64,000 bases of DNA from Clavulina sp. PMI_390 (lineage: Eukaryota; Basidiomycota; Agaricomycetes; Cantharellales; Hydnaceae), in contig WIDE01000005.1 of NCBI GenBank assembly GCA_015039315.1, forward strand, positions 214,833 through 278,832, written 5' to 3'. A program made the translations under genes and the position numbers. Below the pieces are notes generated by a model that saw only the letters and a list, made by a program, of their open reading frames with translations, was not told the origin of the DNA and made no database searches. Positions 23,272 through 33,895 of this stretch are shown here, in pieces; position 1 is the first letter of the stretch; each line of letters opens with the position of its first letter.

Positions 23272-24729
23272 ATGGCTCAGATACATATATCTCAGGATGT
23301 CTCGCCTGCGCTGCGGACGGCGCTTCAAGCCACGAGTCGTGCATTCTGCACTGTCGGGTCGATCCCTTTTGAACAAAACAGCCCTCTCGCCCTCTTCTTC
23401 TCTAATGAAAATGGTGGCACCGGGAAGTTATCTCTGCCCTGCGCCTCAGCAGACGGCATCCAGCCTCTGCTTGATGCTTGCAAACAAGCTCCCTTTGGCC
23501 GTGGGTCGGAGACCGTACTTGACCCAGCCTATCGGCGGGCGCTGGTGCTTCCTGTTCACCAGTTCTCCATCGCTCCCACCACTGCCGTCGATCCGTACCT
23601 CTCAGGAATTCTCGATAATATCTCTCATCACCTCCTAAATCGCTCTGATCGTCGGATTATCGCAATCCTCGACAAGCTCAACGTCTATGGGCCTGGTGAT
23701 TTCTTCAAGGGGCATGTTGATACTCCCCGATCGAGTGACATGTTTGGCACCTTGCTCATCAACTTACCCGTCGCTCATGAGGGTGGGGAGCTGGTTGTGT
23801 ATGGGCCAACCGTAGTTCAAAACTCGGTTGATGAGAACTCCACTGCTAGTACTCACGCTGGGGACAAGTACACCACACAATGGGGTGCAATCGATTCCCT
23901 GAACTGGATCTCGTTCTTCTCTGACTGCCCCCACGAGGTTTCACCTGTGACGAGTGGTTATCGGTACGCGAGTTTCGTGGAATTTATACGAATCGTAGAG
24001 GCTGACTCGGCCTTTCCTAACATCACGATTGATAGGGTGACGCTCTCGTTTAACTTGAGGTATTCCGACTCTCCAGTGACTCCCATCACCTTGGTAACCC
24101 AGGAGGCCATCAATGTGTTAGTGAAGGCGCTGCAGTCGGAGACCTCGTTTAGCGATGCAAACCCCTTCCTCGGGTTCCATCTCCAGCACTATTACGTCAG
24201 TGTCAAAGTGACCCTCATTGTGCTAAGCGTCTGAAATTGCGTTTGACAGCCTTGTTCTATGAATGAAGGGCAAGCTAGTGGAGTTGCTGACTCGGTGAGT
24301 AATGACAGCTTATCACCCCGTATACCATTCATCCTAACTGCGTATCATCGTCCCACACGTCCAGCTCAAAGGTAGCGATGACGTCATCTATCATGCTCTC
24401 ATTCAAATGGGCGCTTCATCTCCTTCCATTACAAGTTCGAGGGCTATTTACTTGAAGAATCTGCTGAGCTTTACGACGATGGAGAACAGGTGTTGGGACG
24501 TCTAGAACGTCTATTCAATGGGGTCATGGTAGACGAGATCACTCGTTTGGGTGTTCCGATGCTTTTAGCAGCCCCAAGAGGTAATAACGCTTCATTCCAA
24601 TATCTCTACTACGGGAACGAAGCTGAGGTGCGGACGAGGTACACATCCATATGTGTGATCGCTGCGTTTCCCGGCCATGAAATTGTGGAGATCTGGCCCA
24701 AGCCGAAGATCAACGCCAGGCGGCAGTGA
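23272..24729 (+). pseudogene. 2OG-Fe(II) oxygenase copy 1, frameshifted in last exon
   Basis: Paralogue of the genes at 30195 and 32393. The catalytic core is intact: GHVDTPRSSDMFGTLL gives the HxD iron ligands, DCPHEV the distal His, and, after an intron, R-V-T-L-S-F-N the 2-oxoglutarate-binding Arg region. Exon 2 ends HLQHYY, exon 3 reads PCSMNEGQASGVADS. The last exon starts LKGSDDVIYHALIQMGAS, where the paralogues continue I-T-F-H-Y. Here one base is missing near 24417-24418, and the homologous reading FHYKFEGYLLEESAE resumes in another frame and runs to a TGA at 24727-24729. If real, the protein is truncated after the catalytic domain; an assembly error is the alternative. Confidence 0.7.
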
Positions 24730-24789
24730 TACATTCCTCGGCTCCTGTCTTCTCCCAGAGGATGCCTGGGTTCCCAACGAAGACGAACA

Positions 24790-25025
24790 AATTGAAGGTT
24801 ACCTCATCGAACTGTTGAGATCGTAGAGCTTACTAAGCTGGGCGTTCAAGCCGCAATGGGGACCCCAGGGGCACATTGAGCCCGTTCCAGATTCCCCATT
24901 ATGGAAACGAGGCACATCTCACAGATTATACTTGCATTTGTATGATCGCTGCGTTCCCCGGACACGGTATCGACGACATTTGGCCCAAACCCCGAGCAGC
25001 GGAGAACTCCGACAATGAGGGCTAG
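24790..25025 (+). pseudogene. Decayed last-exon fragment of the 2OG oxygenase family
   Basis: Just downstream of copy 1, pieces of its last exon recur with stops and frame changes. EGYLIEL parallels EGYLLEESAEL, VELTKLGV parallels DEITRLGV, and HYGNEAHLTDYTCICMIAAF continues to PGHGIDDIWPKP, parallel to YYGNEAEVRTRYTSICVIAAF and PGHEIVEIWPKP in copy 1. Stops interrupt the reading before and between these pieces. This is a partial tandem duplication in decay. Confidence 0.7.
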
Positions 25026-25693
25026 TAATATAGGGAGCCGTCCTCGGCGCCTTGATTGCGATGTATCATGGGCCTCAAATTAGCATGAGCTCCCCTCCCG
25101 TAGTTAGAGGGACAATTTGACCAAAGTGCTGGGTTCTGGCCACACACACCAGGTCTTGGCACTGGTTTCATTCTATACCATTGGGCTCGCATACTCAATC
25201 AAAAGTGTAATGAGCCAACATTTACAGGTGTGGCATTTCGAGAGTTCAGCGTGCACAGGCCAGGACTGAGCTCACGATTACAACATGACAAGATGGAAAA
25301 GACAGCGCTGGAAGAGGGGGAAAGGGATTGAAGTAAATGCCGGCGAGGGTGAGGAACGATGGAAAAAATATGTCAATCAACAGGAAGATTCAATATGAGA
25401 CGGGTATACGCTGAGGCTACACAAGGAGTCAAGACGAATGGAACGCAGACATCTACAATCGATGAGGAAAAAGACAACGTAGACGGAGAATTATAGAGCT
25501 TTTTCAGGATAGAATTTCATCAGGAGGGCCAGATGTAGAAGGAAATTGTTGATGCGGGATCGAGGATCAAAAACACAAACAAGAGTAGAAAGGAACCAGG
25601 TGCGGAACGATAGCGAGTGCAAAACACATGAAAATGGGAGACAATTAGGAGTGGAGTAAGAGAGCGTAACAAAATGACCATAAGATAAAGAGT
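25026..25693. other. Intergenic region, convergent 3' flanks
   Basis: Purine-rich, A-rich stretch between the oxygenase fragment and the 3' end of the Ser/Pro-rich gene. No coding signal seen. Confidence 0.5.
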
Positions 25694-27311
25694 TCAATCA
25701 TCAGATGAGCCGTCGAAGGCCAGCGTCCCCTCAGAGTGGGCTTCAGATGGCGCGATAGTCTCTGGTTCAGACGCCAGATTCACCAGCTGTTCCACCTCGT
25801 GCTCTTCCATCGCGGCTGCTTCACCAAATTCGTTCATGACGACTTCACCAGGCGTGGCGGCAGGTGCCCACGACGAAGAACGAGCGCGAGTAGTGGGGAG
25901 TGGCAACGAATGGCGAGGGTGGACGTCAAAATATCCCAGCTGCAGCGCTCCGTTGGTCCCGGCTTCGGGACGAGTAATCATTAGATGTCCTTCAGCTTCA
26001 GACGGGGCACCAACAGTAGCACTGACAGCCAGCGCACGGTTTGGACCCAGCGACGAACGGCGATGAGAAGGAAGGGGACGGCGCAGCCGATTCAAGTTAA
26101 CAGAAGGAAGTGGAGTAGTGGTCATCACCGGACTAGAGGTCCGGGAGGACGCCGCGGATGAATTCGTGGATGAAAATGAGCTGGATGACGAAAAGATGAC
26201 TGATGTGGGAGATTGAGAGATGGGGAGGGTAGCAACGGATGTGGCCGGGGACGGGAAATGGGTAACATATGGTGATGCAAGGGGCTGGATGGGCTCTCCC
26301 GGCGTTAGAAGATATGGAGCAGTCAGTTCCGACAATCGAGGTGGACGCGCAGGGAAAGGCACGGCCAATGACGATGCAAATTCGGTCGCGGTACTGCCTT
26401 CGCGATCCAGCTCCATCTGATCATACACGCCTGGACTGCTCGCATATGGGATGACATCGCCAAACGAGCCACTCCGGCGAGGGAAGGGAATGGTAGAGCC
26501 AAATGCCCATTCAGTTGGGGTAGGCGCGAACAGGCGTTCAGAACGCTTTTTCTGGGCTTCGTTCAACTCGTAGTGAGGGTGATGTGGAATTTCGGGCGGG
26601 TTGGCAGGACGGTTGATGAGTTGTTCGAATGGCGTAACAGGAGTGCGAAGTTGAGGTGGGAGAAGGTAATTTCCCATGTCAAAGGAGGCAGTCGAGGAAG
26701 GCGTGGAAAGTGATTCGCCCAAAATATCAGGGAGGTCAATGCTAGGCACACGGACAATGCGAGAGGGGCGGAGATTGAGGGGGGAATCGATTTGAGGAAT
26801 GCTTGAGAATGGGGGAGGGATTTGGACACTGAGAGCAGGCTTCTGACGCGTCGTTGTTGTCGGAGTTGCAGCGGCTTTTCGCGCATTAAGGGTTGCGAGG
26901 GAGGCACGACTTGAACGACGCGTCGTCCTCGTCTGATGAGGGGTATATTCTGCATTGGAGGGGCTGCATGAGGCTCCATCGCTAATAGGTGATGAATGAT
27001 TTCCGCTGGTACACGCATTTCGTGGTGAATGACCTGTCGCAATGTGTAATAGTGGAGGTCAGCAATCTCGTGTTTTAGTGCCAGACGTCAGAGATAAAAC
27101 GTGTGGAGAACAGCCACGAACCAGAAGCTGGTGTTTTGGATAAATCATCGGGTTCTGAGAGTCGCAGTTTCTTGCGCGCAGCATCGGAGAACGGGTTGAG
27201 CTGAAGGGTCTTTTCGACAGGTGCGCTCATGCGTCGCTTTCGCGTCAGGACGCGTCGTTCCTCGTGAACTCCAGGTATGCAGCGTAATGGATCGAGAGGA
27301 CTCGTAGACAT
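25694..27311 (-). CDS. Ser/Pro-rich protein of unknown function
   Basis: Minus-strand gene with a long last exon (about 26970-25694) and a first exon from an ATG at 27311 (MSTSPLDPLRCIPGVHEERR). Exon 1 includes a basic cluster (TRKRRMSAP, DAARKKLRL) that could act as a nuclear localisation signal. A short middle exon may contain EIADLHYYTLRQ near 27050. The last exon reads ASCSPSNAEYTPHQTRTTRR and then low-complexity Ser/Thr/Pro sequence with SSSSSFSSTNSSAASSRTSS, ending in an acidic tail (GTLAFDGSSDD). I do not recognise a domain. The codon pattern and the long open last exon support a real gene; the middle splice sites are uncertain. Confidence 0.6.
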
Positions 27312-27814
27312 GGTTGAACGGAAACGCGTAGATGGTGGACAAAAGAGGATTCGACCAGTGCATGAAGTCAGGTCATGTGATCTCTGGATGACATAAGATA
27401 TTCTCTCGGGGTCGGATAATGTGAAATTGGGCTTTTGATTGAGTCAAGTCATCAAGCTTCCTTTAAAACCATTTAATTTCACAACAGCCGCCACTCCGAC
27501 GTCGATGATGTCAGTGTCCAGCAGTTGAAGACATTGCCAAGAACAGTGACGACAGCTGCCACAATTAAGGCTGAATATCTATGCGGAAGAGGGGATGCGA
27601 TTGCCTGCGTGGAGCTGGTTGGCTTTTTTTGAGTCCAGATGCAAGCTCCTTTCCTTCAAGTGGGGCCGGCAGAAGCACCAGCTCCAAGCGCGTCATATCA
27701 TTCGTTTATCCACCACGTTCCCGTCCTTATATAACCCCCTCCCCTGCATCCGTCTACATCCTCAGCACTTCCACCATCTCCCATCAACCCAACTCCAAAA
27801 GATCCTCCCAAACC
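27312..27814. promoter_or_regulatory. Divergent promoter region with TATA box at 27728-27734
   Basis: 503 bp between the starts of the Ser/Pro-rich gene (-) and the small-protein gene (+). TATATAA at 27728-27734 lies 81 bp upstream of the ATG at 27815 and is followed by a C/T-rich 5' leader, a common basidiomycete layout. Confidence 0.6.
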
Positions 27815-28104
27815 ATGTCCAAGGTCTCTGCCGCCCCCTCCCTCGACTCTACCTCCTCTCCATTTGCCCACTCAGAGAACGGGGTTGAGGAACAGATCAT
27901 CTCATATTCTGCAAGACTATATGAATATACCAGAGAGTGAGTACTATCTCTGTGCTCACCATCTAGCCAACAGGGTTTTTGACTCTAGTTCCCAGACTCT
28001 GGCTACAGGCTCGCCGTCAAGCAGAGAAGGAGGCTGCGGCCCGCTCCATGAAAGGGACCCCGTCAAAACGCTCCGTTGCGAATCCTGTAGCCGCACAAGC
28101 TTAA
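27815..28104 (+). CDS. Small 76-residue protein, two exons, unknown function
   Basis: Exon 1 is 27815-27936 (MSKVSAAPSLDSTSSPFAHS), ending GA|GTGAGT. Exon 2 is 27996-28104 after TTCCCAG. The junction gives YEYTRELWLQARRQAEKEAA and the protein ends VANPVAAQA with TAA. The predicted product has a disordered Ser-rich N-terminus, a central amphipathic helix rich in Arg, Gln and Glu, and a basic end (MKGTPSKRS). Support comes from clean splice consensus, phase-correct joining and a TATA box upstream. I do not recognise a family; the helix could mediate binding to a partner. Confidence 0.6.
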
Positions 28105-30194
28105 CGTAGCTCCGTAGGTCGATCCTGTTCTGCTGTCGTATGGCCCGGTCCATGTACTGACTCGCTGGCTAGCTGTCCTACCTCGTATCCGCAGCTCCAT
28201 ACTTTGCATATCAAACTCGCCTCGCTGTTCCCCCCGGTCCCTCTTGCATTCCCCCTCTCCATTCTGTGTCGCTATCGCCTTATCGCATAACATTGTAGAT
28301 TGCATATTACTTTTTTTTTTCTGTCCTCCATCTCGCTCCGGGTTTTGGCGCCGGTCGTTGCCGATGACCTTCCATCCTTGTCTCCCCCCTCTATTCCGGC
28401 TGTGTCTTGGTCATATTGCGAGCTTTTTTCGGTCTTGTGTCATCATGTTTCCATCCATCTCCTCACTGCCTGTATCGATATATTTTCTTTACTTTCCTCC
28501 CTTCCATCCTATGCCAATCCTACTCTCATCTCTCGAAACATGCGGTAACGACGTTGCAAAGTCTTATCATCGATCCGTTCCCACTCATTCTGGACCACTT
28601 CATTGAGATTCTCACTCCAATCGATATATCCACTTGCCCCAAAGAAGCTACAATGAATGACATTGACAGGATCCGCGTTCGACAATTCAATAGACCCCAA
28701 CTCCCGTGTTAGTAATATTCGAGCCAAGCATGTCGTCCGCCTAAGCTTTTTTTGCATGAAGCGACACAGTAGGATGAGATGCTCTCGGGGAGAAGGGCAC
28801 GGACTCTGGTGTATCCCTCGGCGAGATGAGTGAGGTGCAAGAAAGACTAACAAATGACTGCCACGGCGCCAATTGGCCCTTGGAGTCCAATTCGTACATG
28901 TTCAATATCTCCCTGCACACCAGACCCACTGTGCTTTGTGGAAGGCCTGTCGATCTTGCCGTCAAGATCGTCGAGAGTGGAGGCCAGAGTATATAAAAGA
29001 CGTGAGCCAAGGGGGTGAGAATCATGAGACCCCAGCCCACACGACCTAGAAGAGGATGGCGTGCCTAATTCCCAGCCGCCCCAAAAAGACAAATTCACAA
29101 TCCCCTTCCACCACCCATATTAGTGTATCGTGTAAGGGACAGATCGGTGTGGTTAGCACAGTGCGCCAAAAGGTGGAGCGCGTGCTCAATTAGCAAAGTT
29201 GGCTTCTGATAGGAAGTTGGGAATGATAGCGATGAATAGAAAATTTCAACGAACAAGCCTTTCATTGGCGCGTGGAAATGCGTGGAGACGATTCATAATA
29301 CGTGTCAGCGCAATAACCCATTGACAGTGCTGAATGAACAAGGCACGTGCTCACACCCACACGCACTTTCCACAGCCAGACGCCCAGAAAAAAGGCTGAA
29401 ACCTGAGCCGGAGGTTCGATGAGGATATTTCAGATGCGAACAAGTGGATTCGCGTGCATTAAGATACCCCCAAACGCCCCTAGGTGCCAGTTGGAGAGCC
29501 GGCCACTGCACCTGTTTACATAGTTGCTCCTACAGTAAGCCCTAGCGAAACCCAGGCTCCAACAACGCGGCGGTGATAGTGGACGAAGCTCGTGGACAGT
29601 CTCTCTTATGGAGGTGGCAAGACGAAGGCTTTGTGTTCCTGGCATCGTTCCCCCCAAGGGCTGATCCAGGTGTTCGGTCATCACATAGCTGGATGCACTT
29701 ATTGTCCCACATCTGGCCTATACACCCTGGCGCGGTGGTATCGCCTAAAGAAGGGGCTATGGTTGGCGCTCTTGAAGGGGAGAGTGTTGGCACATGTACG
29801 ATGGTAGGCTTGAGTAATTTCCGCGCCTTCGCACTCTCAGTCGATTTGCAATTTAGATGGTCTCGCTAGATTTTCGATGACGAAGACAGTTGGAGGAGTT
29901 GTCGAGTATGGGATATGGACAGAGCTACGCTAACATCGCACCAGCTGCTTTCTCGCTGGAAACAGAGACAGTCACAAAACATCACGCGTGACAAAATATC
30001 AGAATTCCTGGAGTGTGAATCGTAATTCATTTATTTGGAGTCATTGACAGATTTGGCCGAAATGACTCCAGTCTTTTCCTGTCAGCCCAGGTTGGCTTTG
30101 TTATGCTTGTGACGTCCAAACCTGAACAAACAACATTCCCGTGCTTCCAAACGAAACTCCCATTTTTCCAATTTCACGCTGCATCAGCTCCTTT
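28105..30194. other. 2.1-kb region without a recognised gene
   Basis: The left part (28150-28700) is strongly C/T-rich on the + strand, with a T run near 28312, and may be the 3' untranslated region of the small-protein gene. Open frames on the minus strand at 28509-28853 and 28741-29098 lack motifs and consistent splicing. Nothing else convincing seen up to the ATG of oxygenase 2. Confidence 0.45.
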
Positions 30195-31807
30195 ATGGCA
30201 CCTCTTCAGATCTATGAAGAGGCTTCTTCGAACTTACGCGACGCTCTTCAGGCAGCGAATTGCTCGTTCTGCACAATTGGAGAGATCCCACTTCGGCCCA
30301 AATCTCCCCTCACGCTCTTATTCAAGGATACTGACGGAAAAGGCGGGGTATTGGAGCTCCCTCCCGTTGCTCAAGATGATATCTTGCCTCTGCTGGAAGC
30401 GTGCAAGCAAGCACCTTTCGGCCGGGGGTCTGAGACGGTGCTTGACCCGACATACCGTCGTGCTCTAGTACTCCCAGCTGAGAAATTCGCTGTCTCGCCT
30501 GCCGCTGTCGTGGATCCCTATACTATTGGGATTCTAGATGAGATCTCACGCCATCTACTGAACCGCAGCGACCGTCGAATCATTGCACGACTGGACAAGA
30601 TGAACGTGTACGGTCCGGGCGATTTCTTCAAGGGACACATAGACACACCCAAATCAAGCGATATGTTTGGGACTCTTCTAATAAATCTACCGGTCGCCCA
30701 TGAAGGTGGAGAGCTCGTTGTTTTTGCCACAAATGCCAAAGACTCAGAGCCCGACGCTGGTGACACTGAATCCTCTGCCCACGTTGCCCAAGGGAAAGTA
30801 AGCGCTGGATCAGGTCCTGAGATGAAGCACACGACAAACTGGGGCGCAACCGACTGCCTGAGCTGGATTGCCTTCTTTTCTGACTGCCCTCACGAAGTCT
30901 TGCCAGTCGAAAGTGGTCATCGGTAAGCACTCCTCACAGGTTTTCTTCCACACAAGCAAATCCTGAAAGCTAGTTGCACTTCTCAGAGTCACGTTGTCGT
31001 TCGATCTTATATATGATGGACTTGAAGTGAACAATGAGGGAGACCAATTGAAGCTGGAGATAATCGATAGGCTGGCATCAGCGCTCACCACCGACGTCGT
31101 GCTCAATGCTACTTCACCATTCTTTGGGACACATCTTCAACATCGTTATGTGCGTCATATCATTCCCTTCAAGACCGCCACAACGCATCGCTCACACCTT
31201 TGACCTGCAGCCCGTCTCAATCAACGATGGTCCTGCAAGACACGTTACTAAACATGTGAGTCTATGGTTCTGGTGACTTTTATACTCAACTTACGCCACT
31301 ACGGTGTTGGGCTTTATCTTATAGCTGAAGGGGATTGATGAAATCCTCTACCGCGCATTCCTCCAGATTAACGCGACAATAACATTCCACTACCAATACC
31401 CCGGCTTCATCCTCCCTGAAGACAAGACCATTAATCCTCGGGACGCGTTCGAGTTCATCCCCAGTGAGCTTGATGGTGCACTGCCCGGAAGGCTGGGTGT
31501 TCCCATGCTTCTTGCGGACCCAGGTTATGAGATTGCAGGGTCGCTGTTCCAGTATGTTTCATACGGGAATGAAGCGTCCGATGCTACCGGGTATGCCTTG
31601 ATTGTTATGATTGCTAGTCTTCCTGGGCATCCCATCTCCAAGGACTGGCCCGCCTGGAGTGACGAAGAAGTATGGGGAACAGAGGGCGGAGATGGTGAGG
31701 ATGTTGGAGATATTGGACATGTTGGAGATGCAGGAGAGGTTGGACCGGCCGGAGCTTCCGGAGAGGTTGGCATGGAACCTTTCGATGATATTCTAGATTT
31801 CGAGTGA
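30195..31807 (+). CDS. 2OG-Fe(II) oxygenase copy 2
   Basis: Predicted non-haem iron dioxygenase coupling 2-oxoglutarate decarboxylation to substrate oxidation. ATG at 30195 (MAPLQIYEEASSNLRDALQ), aligned with the start of copy 3. Exon 1 carries PFGRGSETVLDPTYRRALVLP, FFKGHIDTPKSSDMFGTLL (HxD), GGELVV and DCPHEVLPVESGHR (distal His and Arg region). Exon 2 starts VTLSFDLIYD and ends HLQHRY; exon 3 is the short PVSINDGPARHVTKH; exon 4 begins LKGIDEILYRAFLQINATITF and ends with an acidic Gly/Glu/Asp-rich repeat tail at 31807. The iron-binding triad is intact. The substrate is unknown; the fold is that of prolyl-hydroxylase-like enzymes. Confidence 0.82.
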
Positions 31808-32392
31808 GAGTAATCCTTATGCTCGCTCGATGTTATGCTACCACGCCCGGGACCACGAGGGCTTCTTGAAGGCGTCACTTCTGGGTAGGAAGAGAGCATT
31901 CCAATGTTGGATCGAGCATATAAATCGTACCCTCGACCAGACACATGTCAAGAAGAGGTGAATTATTGTAAGAGAAAGTCACCCTAACCCCACGACGATG
32001 AGTAGAGGAGTGAGGAAGGACAGGAGATGAATCATGGATATATATGAGGAGTCTCATCATGGTACAAGAAATACTGGCCACAGGGACTTGTATGTCTACA
32101 TTCCAGTGCTTCAAGTTTCCTCTTGGCGAGAGAGCATAAGACCGCTGGCGGTAGCAGAAACCATAAATAAACCCATGTGTTTAGGCGCTTGTGGCTCGAA
32201 TAAGATGTTGATTCGCAGCAATAGAGGTGATTGGATAGATTCCAGCATGTTGATTGTGATTGAGTCAACACGTTCTCGAGAAGCGACTTTGTTGTGTCGT
32301 GTGGTGGCCTTCACGTAGACAAACATGCTACGATCAGATATAAAAGACCACCTTCCCTACCAAGTCGGAATCTCTTTAAACTGCTCGTTCGC
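31808..32392. promoter_or_regulatory. Intergenic region with TATA box at 32339-32345 for 2OG oxygenase 3
   Basis: TATAAAA at 32339-32345 lies 48 bp upstream of the ATG at 32393, with a short C/T-rich leader between. The rest of the 585 bp shows no gene. Confidence 0.65.
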
Positions 32393-33895
32393 ATGGCACC
32401 GCTTGAAATCTACGAAAACGCTTCCCCGGCTTTGTACGAAGCTCTCGAGTTAGCCGGTCGTCCATTCTGCACGATTGGCGACATTCCTCTGCAACCAAAC
32501 TCCCCTCTCAAACTTTTATTCACCCGCCATGATGGCACAGGAGGGGCTTTGAAATTTCCGCTCGCTTCCAGTGAAGATATCGCACCACTGCTCGAAGCAT
32601 GCAAGCAGGCGCCTTTCGGCCGAGGCTCTGAGACAGTGCTTGACCCGACGTATCGTCGTGCCCTCGTTCTACCGGCCGAGAGATTTGCCGTATCACCAGC
32701 CACACAAGTCGATCCATATGTAGTAGGTATCCTAGATGAGATCTCGCGCCATCTGCTGAGCCGCAGCGATCGTCGTATCGTGGCTCGCCTAGACAAAATG
32801 AACGTGTATGGCCCAGGCGACTTCTTCAAGTCCCATGTCGACACGCCGAAGTCAAGCGATATGTTCGGGACTCTTTTGGCCAATCTTCCTGCTGCTCATG
32901 AAGGTGGCGAGCTTGTTGTGTATGCGACAAATGCTAGAGCTGAAGAAGCGGACGGAAGTGGTGTTGAATCCGTATCGGGTCCTTCCAACGATGTACAAGC
33001 CAATTCAGGTTCTGAAACTGGGTCTGGAACGAAGCACACAACTAATTGGGGCGCGATCGACTGTCTAAGCTGGATTGCATTCTTCTCTGATTGCCCCCAT
33101 GAGGTGCTTCCAGTGAAGAGCGGCCATCGGTGAGCTTCTACTTTCCCTTCCATTACCCGACACTAAAACCTGGCTATATGTCTTAGAGTTACGCTTTCCT
33201 TCGATCTTATGTATGATACTCGTGAAGTAAACAAAGAAGGGGATCAACTGAAACTGGAAACAATCGACCGGCTCGCGTCAGTGCTCATCTCGGACGTCGT
33301 CCTCAACCCTGCTGCCCCGTTTCTCGGTGTCCATCTCCAGCATCGCTATGTAGGTTCAATTTCTGATTATCAGAGTTATCTCATTCTGCGATGTGACGCT
33401 CCATTGCTTATGTATCCATCGTGTAGCCGGTCTCCATATCCGATGGCCCCGCCAGCCACGTTGCTGATCACGTTAGTTCATTTATTACATTGCTGGAGTT
33501 TGATATCGCCTAACAAAGGTGCAACCCGCTACCTGTTGTAGTTGAAGGGCATCGACGAAATAATTTATCGCGCATTGCTCCAGATCAATGCCTCGATCAC
33601 ATTCCACTACGTATACGAAGACTATATCTTCCCCCCAAATGCGGTCGTTAGTATGGAGGGAGTCGCTGAGGAGTACCTCCCTAGCTACTACGATGGTGCT
33701 CGAGCGAAGAAGCTGGGCGTGCCAATGCTTCTTGAGAGCCCTGGCCAGGATATAGCAGGTTCAGGCTTCCATTTCGTAGCTTACGGAAATGAAGCCTATG
33801 TCGCACATGGGTATGCATTCGTCGTGATGATTGCTAGTCTTCCTGGGCGCTCCATCGCTGACAATTGGCCGGCGTGGGGCGGGGACGAAGACTAG
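32393..33895 (+). CDS. 2OG-Fe(II) oxygenase copy 3
   Basis: Closest relative of copy 2 and adjacent to it. ATG at 32393 (MAPLEIYENASPALYEALE). Exon 1 holds FGRGSETVLDPTYRRALVLP, FFKSHVDTPKSSDMFGTLL with the HxD ligands, and DCPHEVLPVKSGHR. Exon 2 reads VTLSFDLMYDTREVNKEGD to HLQHRY; exon 3 is PVSISDGPASHVADH; exon 4 begins LKGIDEIIYRALLQINASITF and ends NWPAWGGDED. The iron triad is complete. It lacks the long acidic repeat tail of copy 2. The residue after FFK is Ser where copies 1 and 2 have Gly. A TATA box stands 48 bp upstream. Substrate unknown. Confidence 0.82.

Noticed and set aside
25694..27042. The alternative minus-strand frame 26563-27042 as a separate gene
   Set aside because: Its downstream half overlaps the Ser/Pro-rich exon in another frame and turns into low-quality sequence; only its first ~40 codons may belong to a middle exon of that gene.
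28509..29098. Overlapping minus-strand open frames after the small-protein gene
   Set aside because: They lie partly opposite a C/T-rich region, give no consistent spliced protein and match nothing I know.
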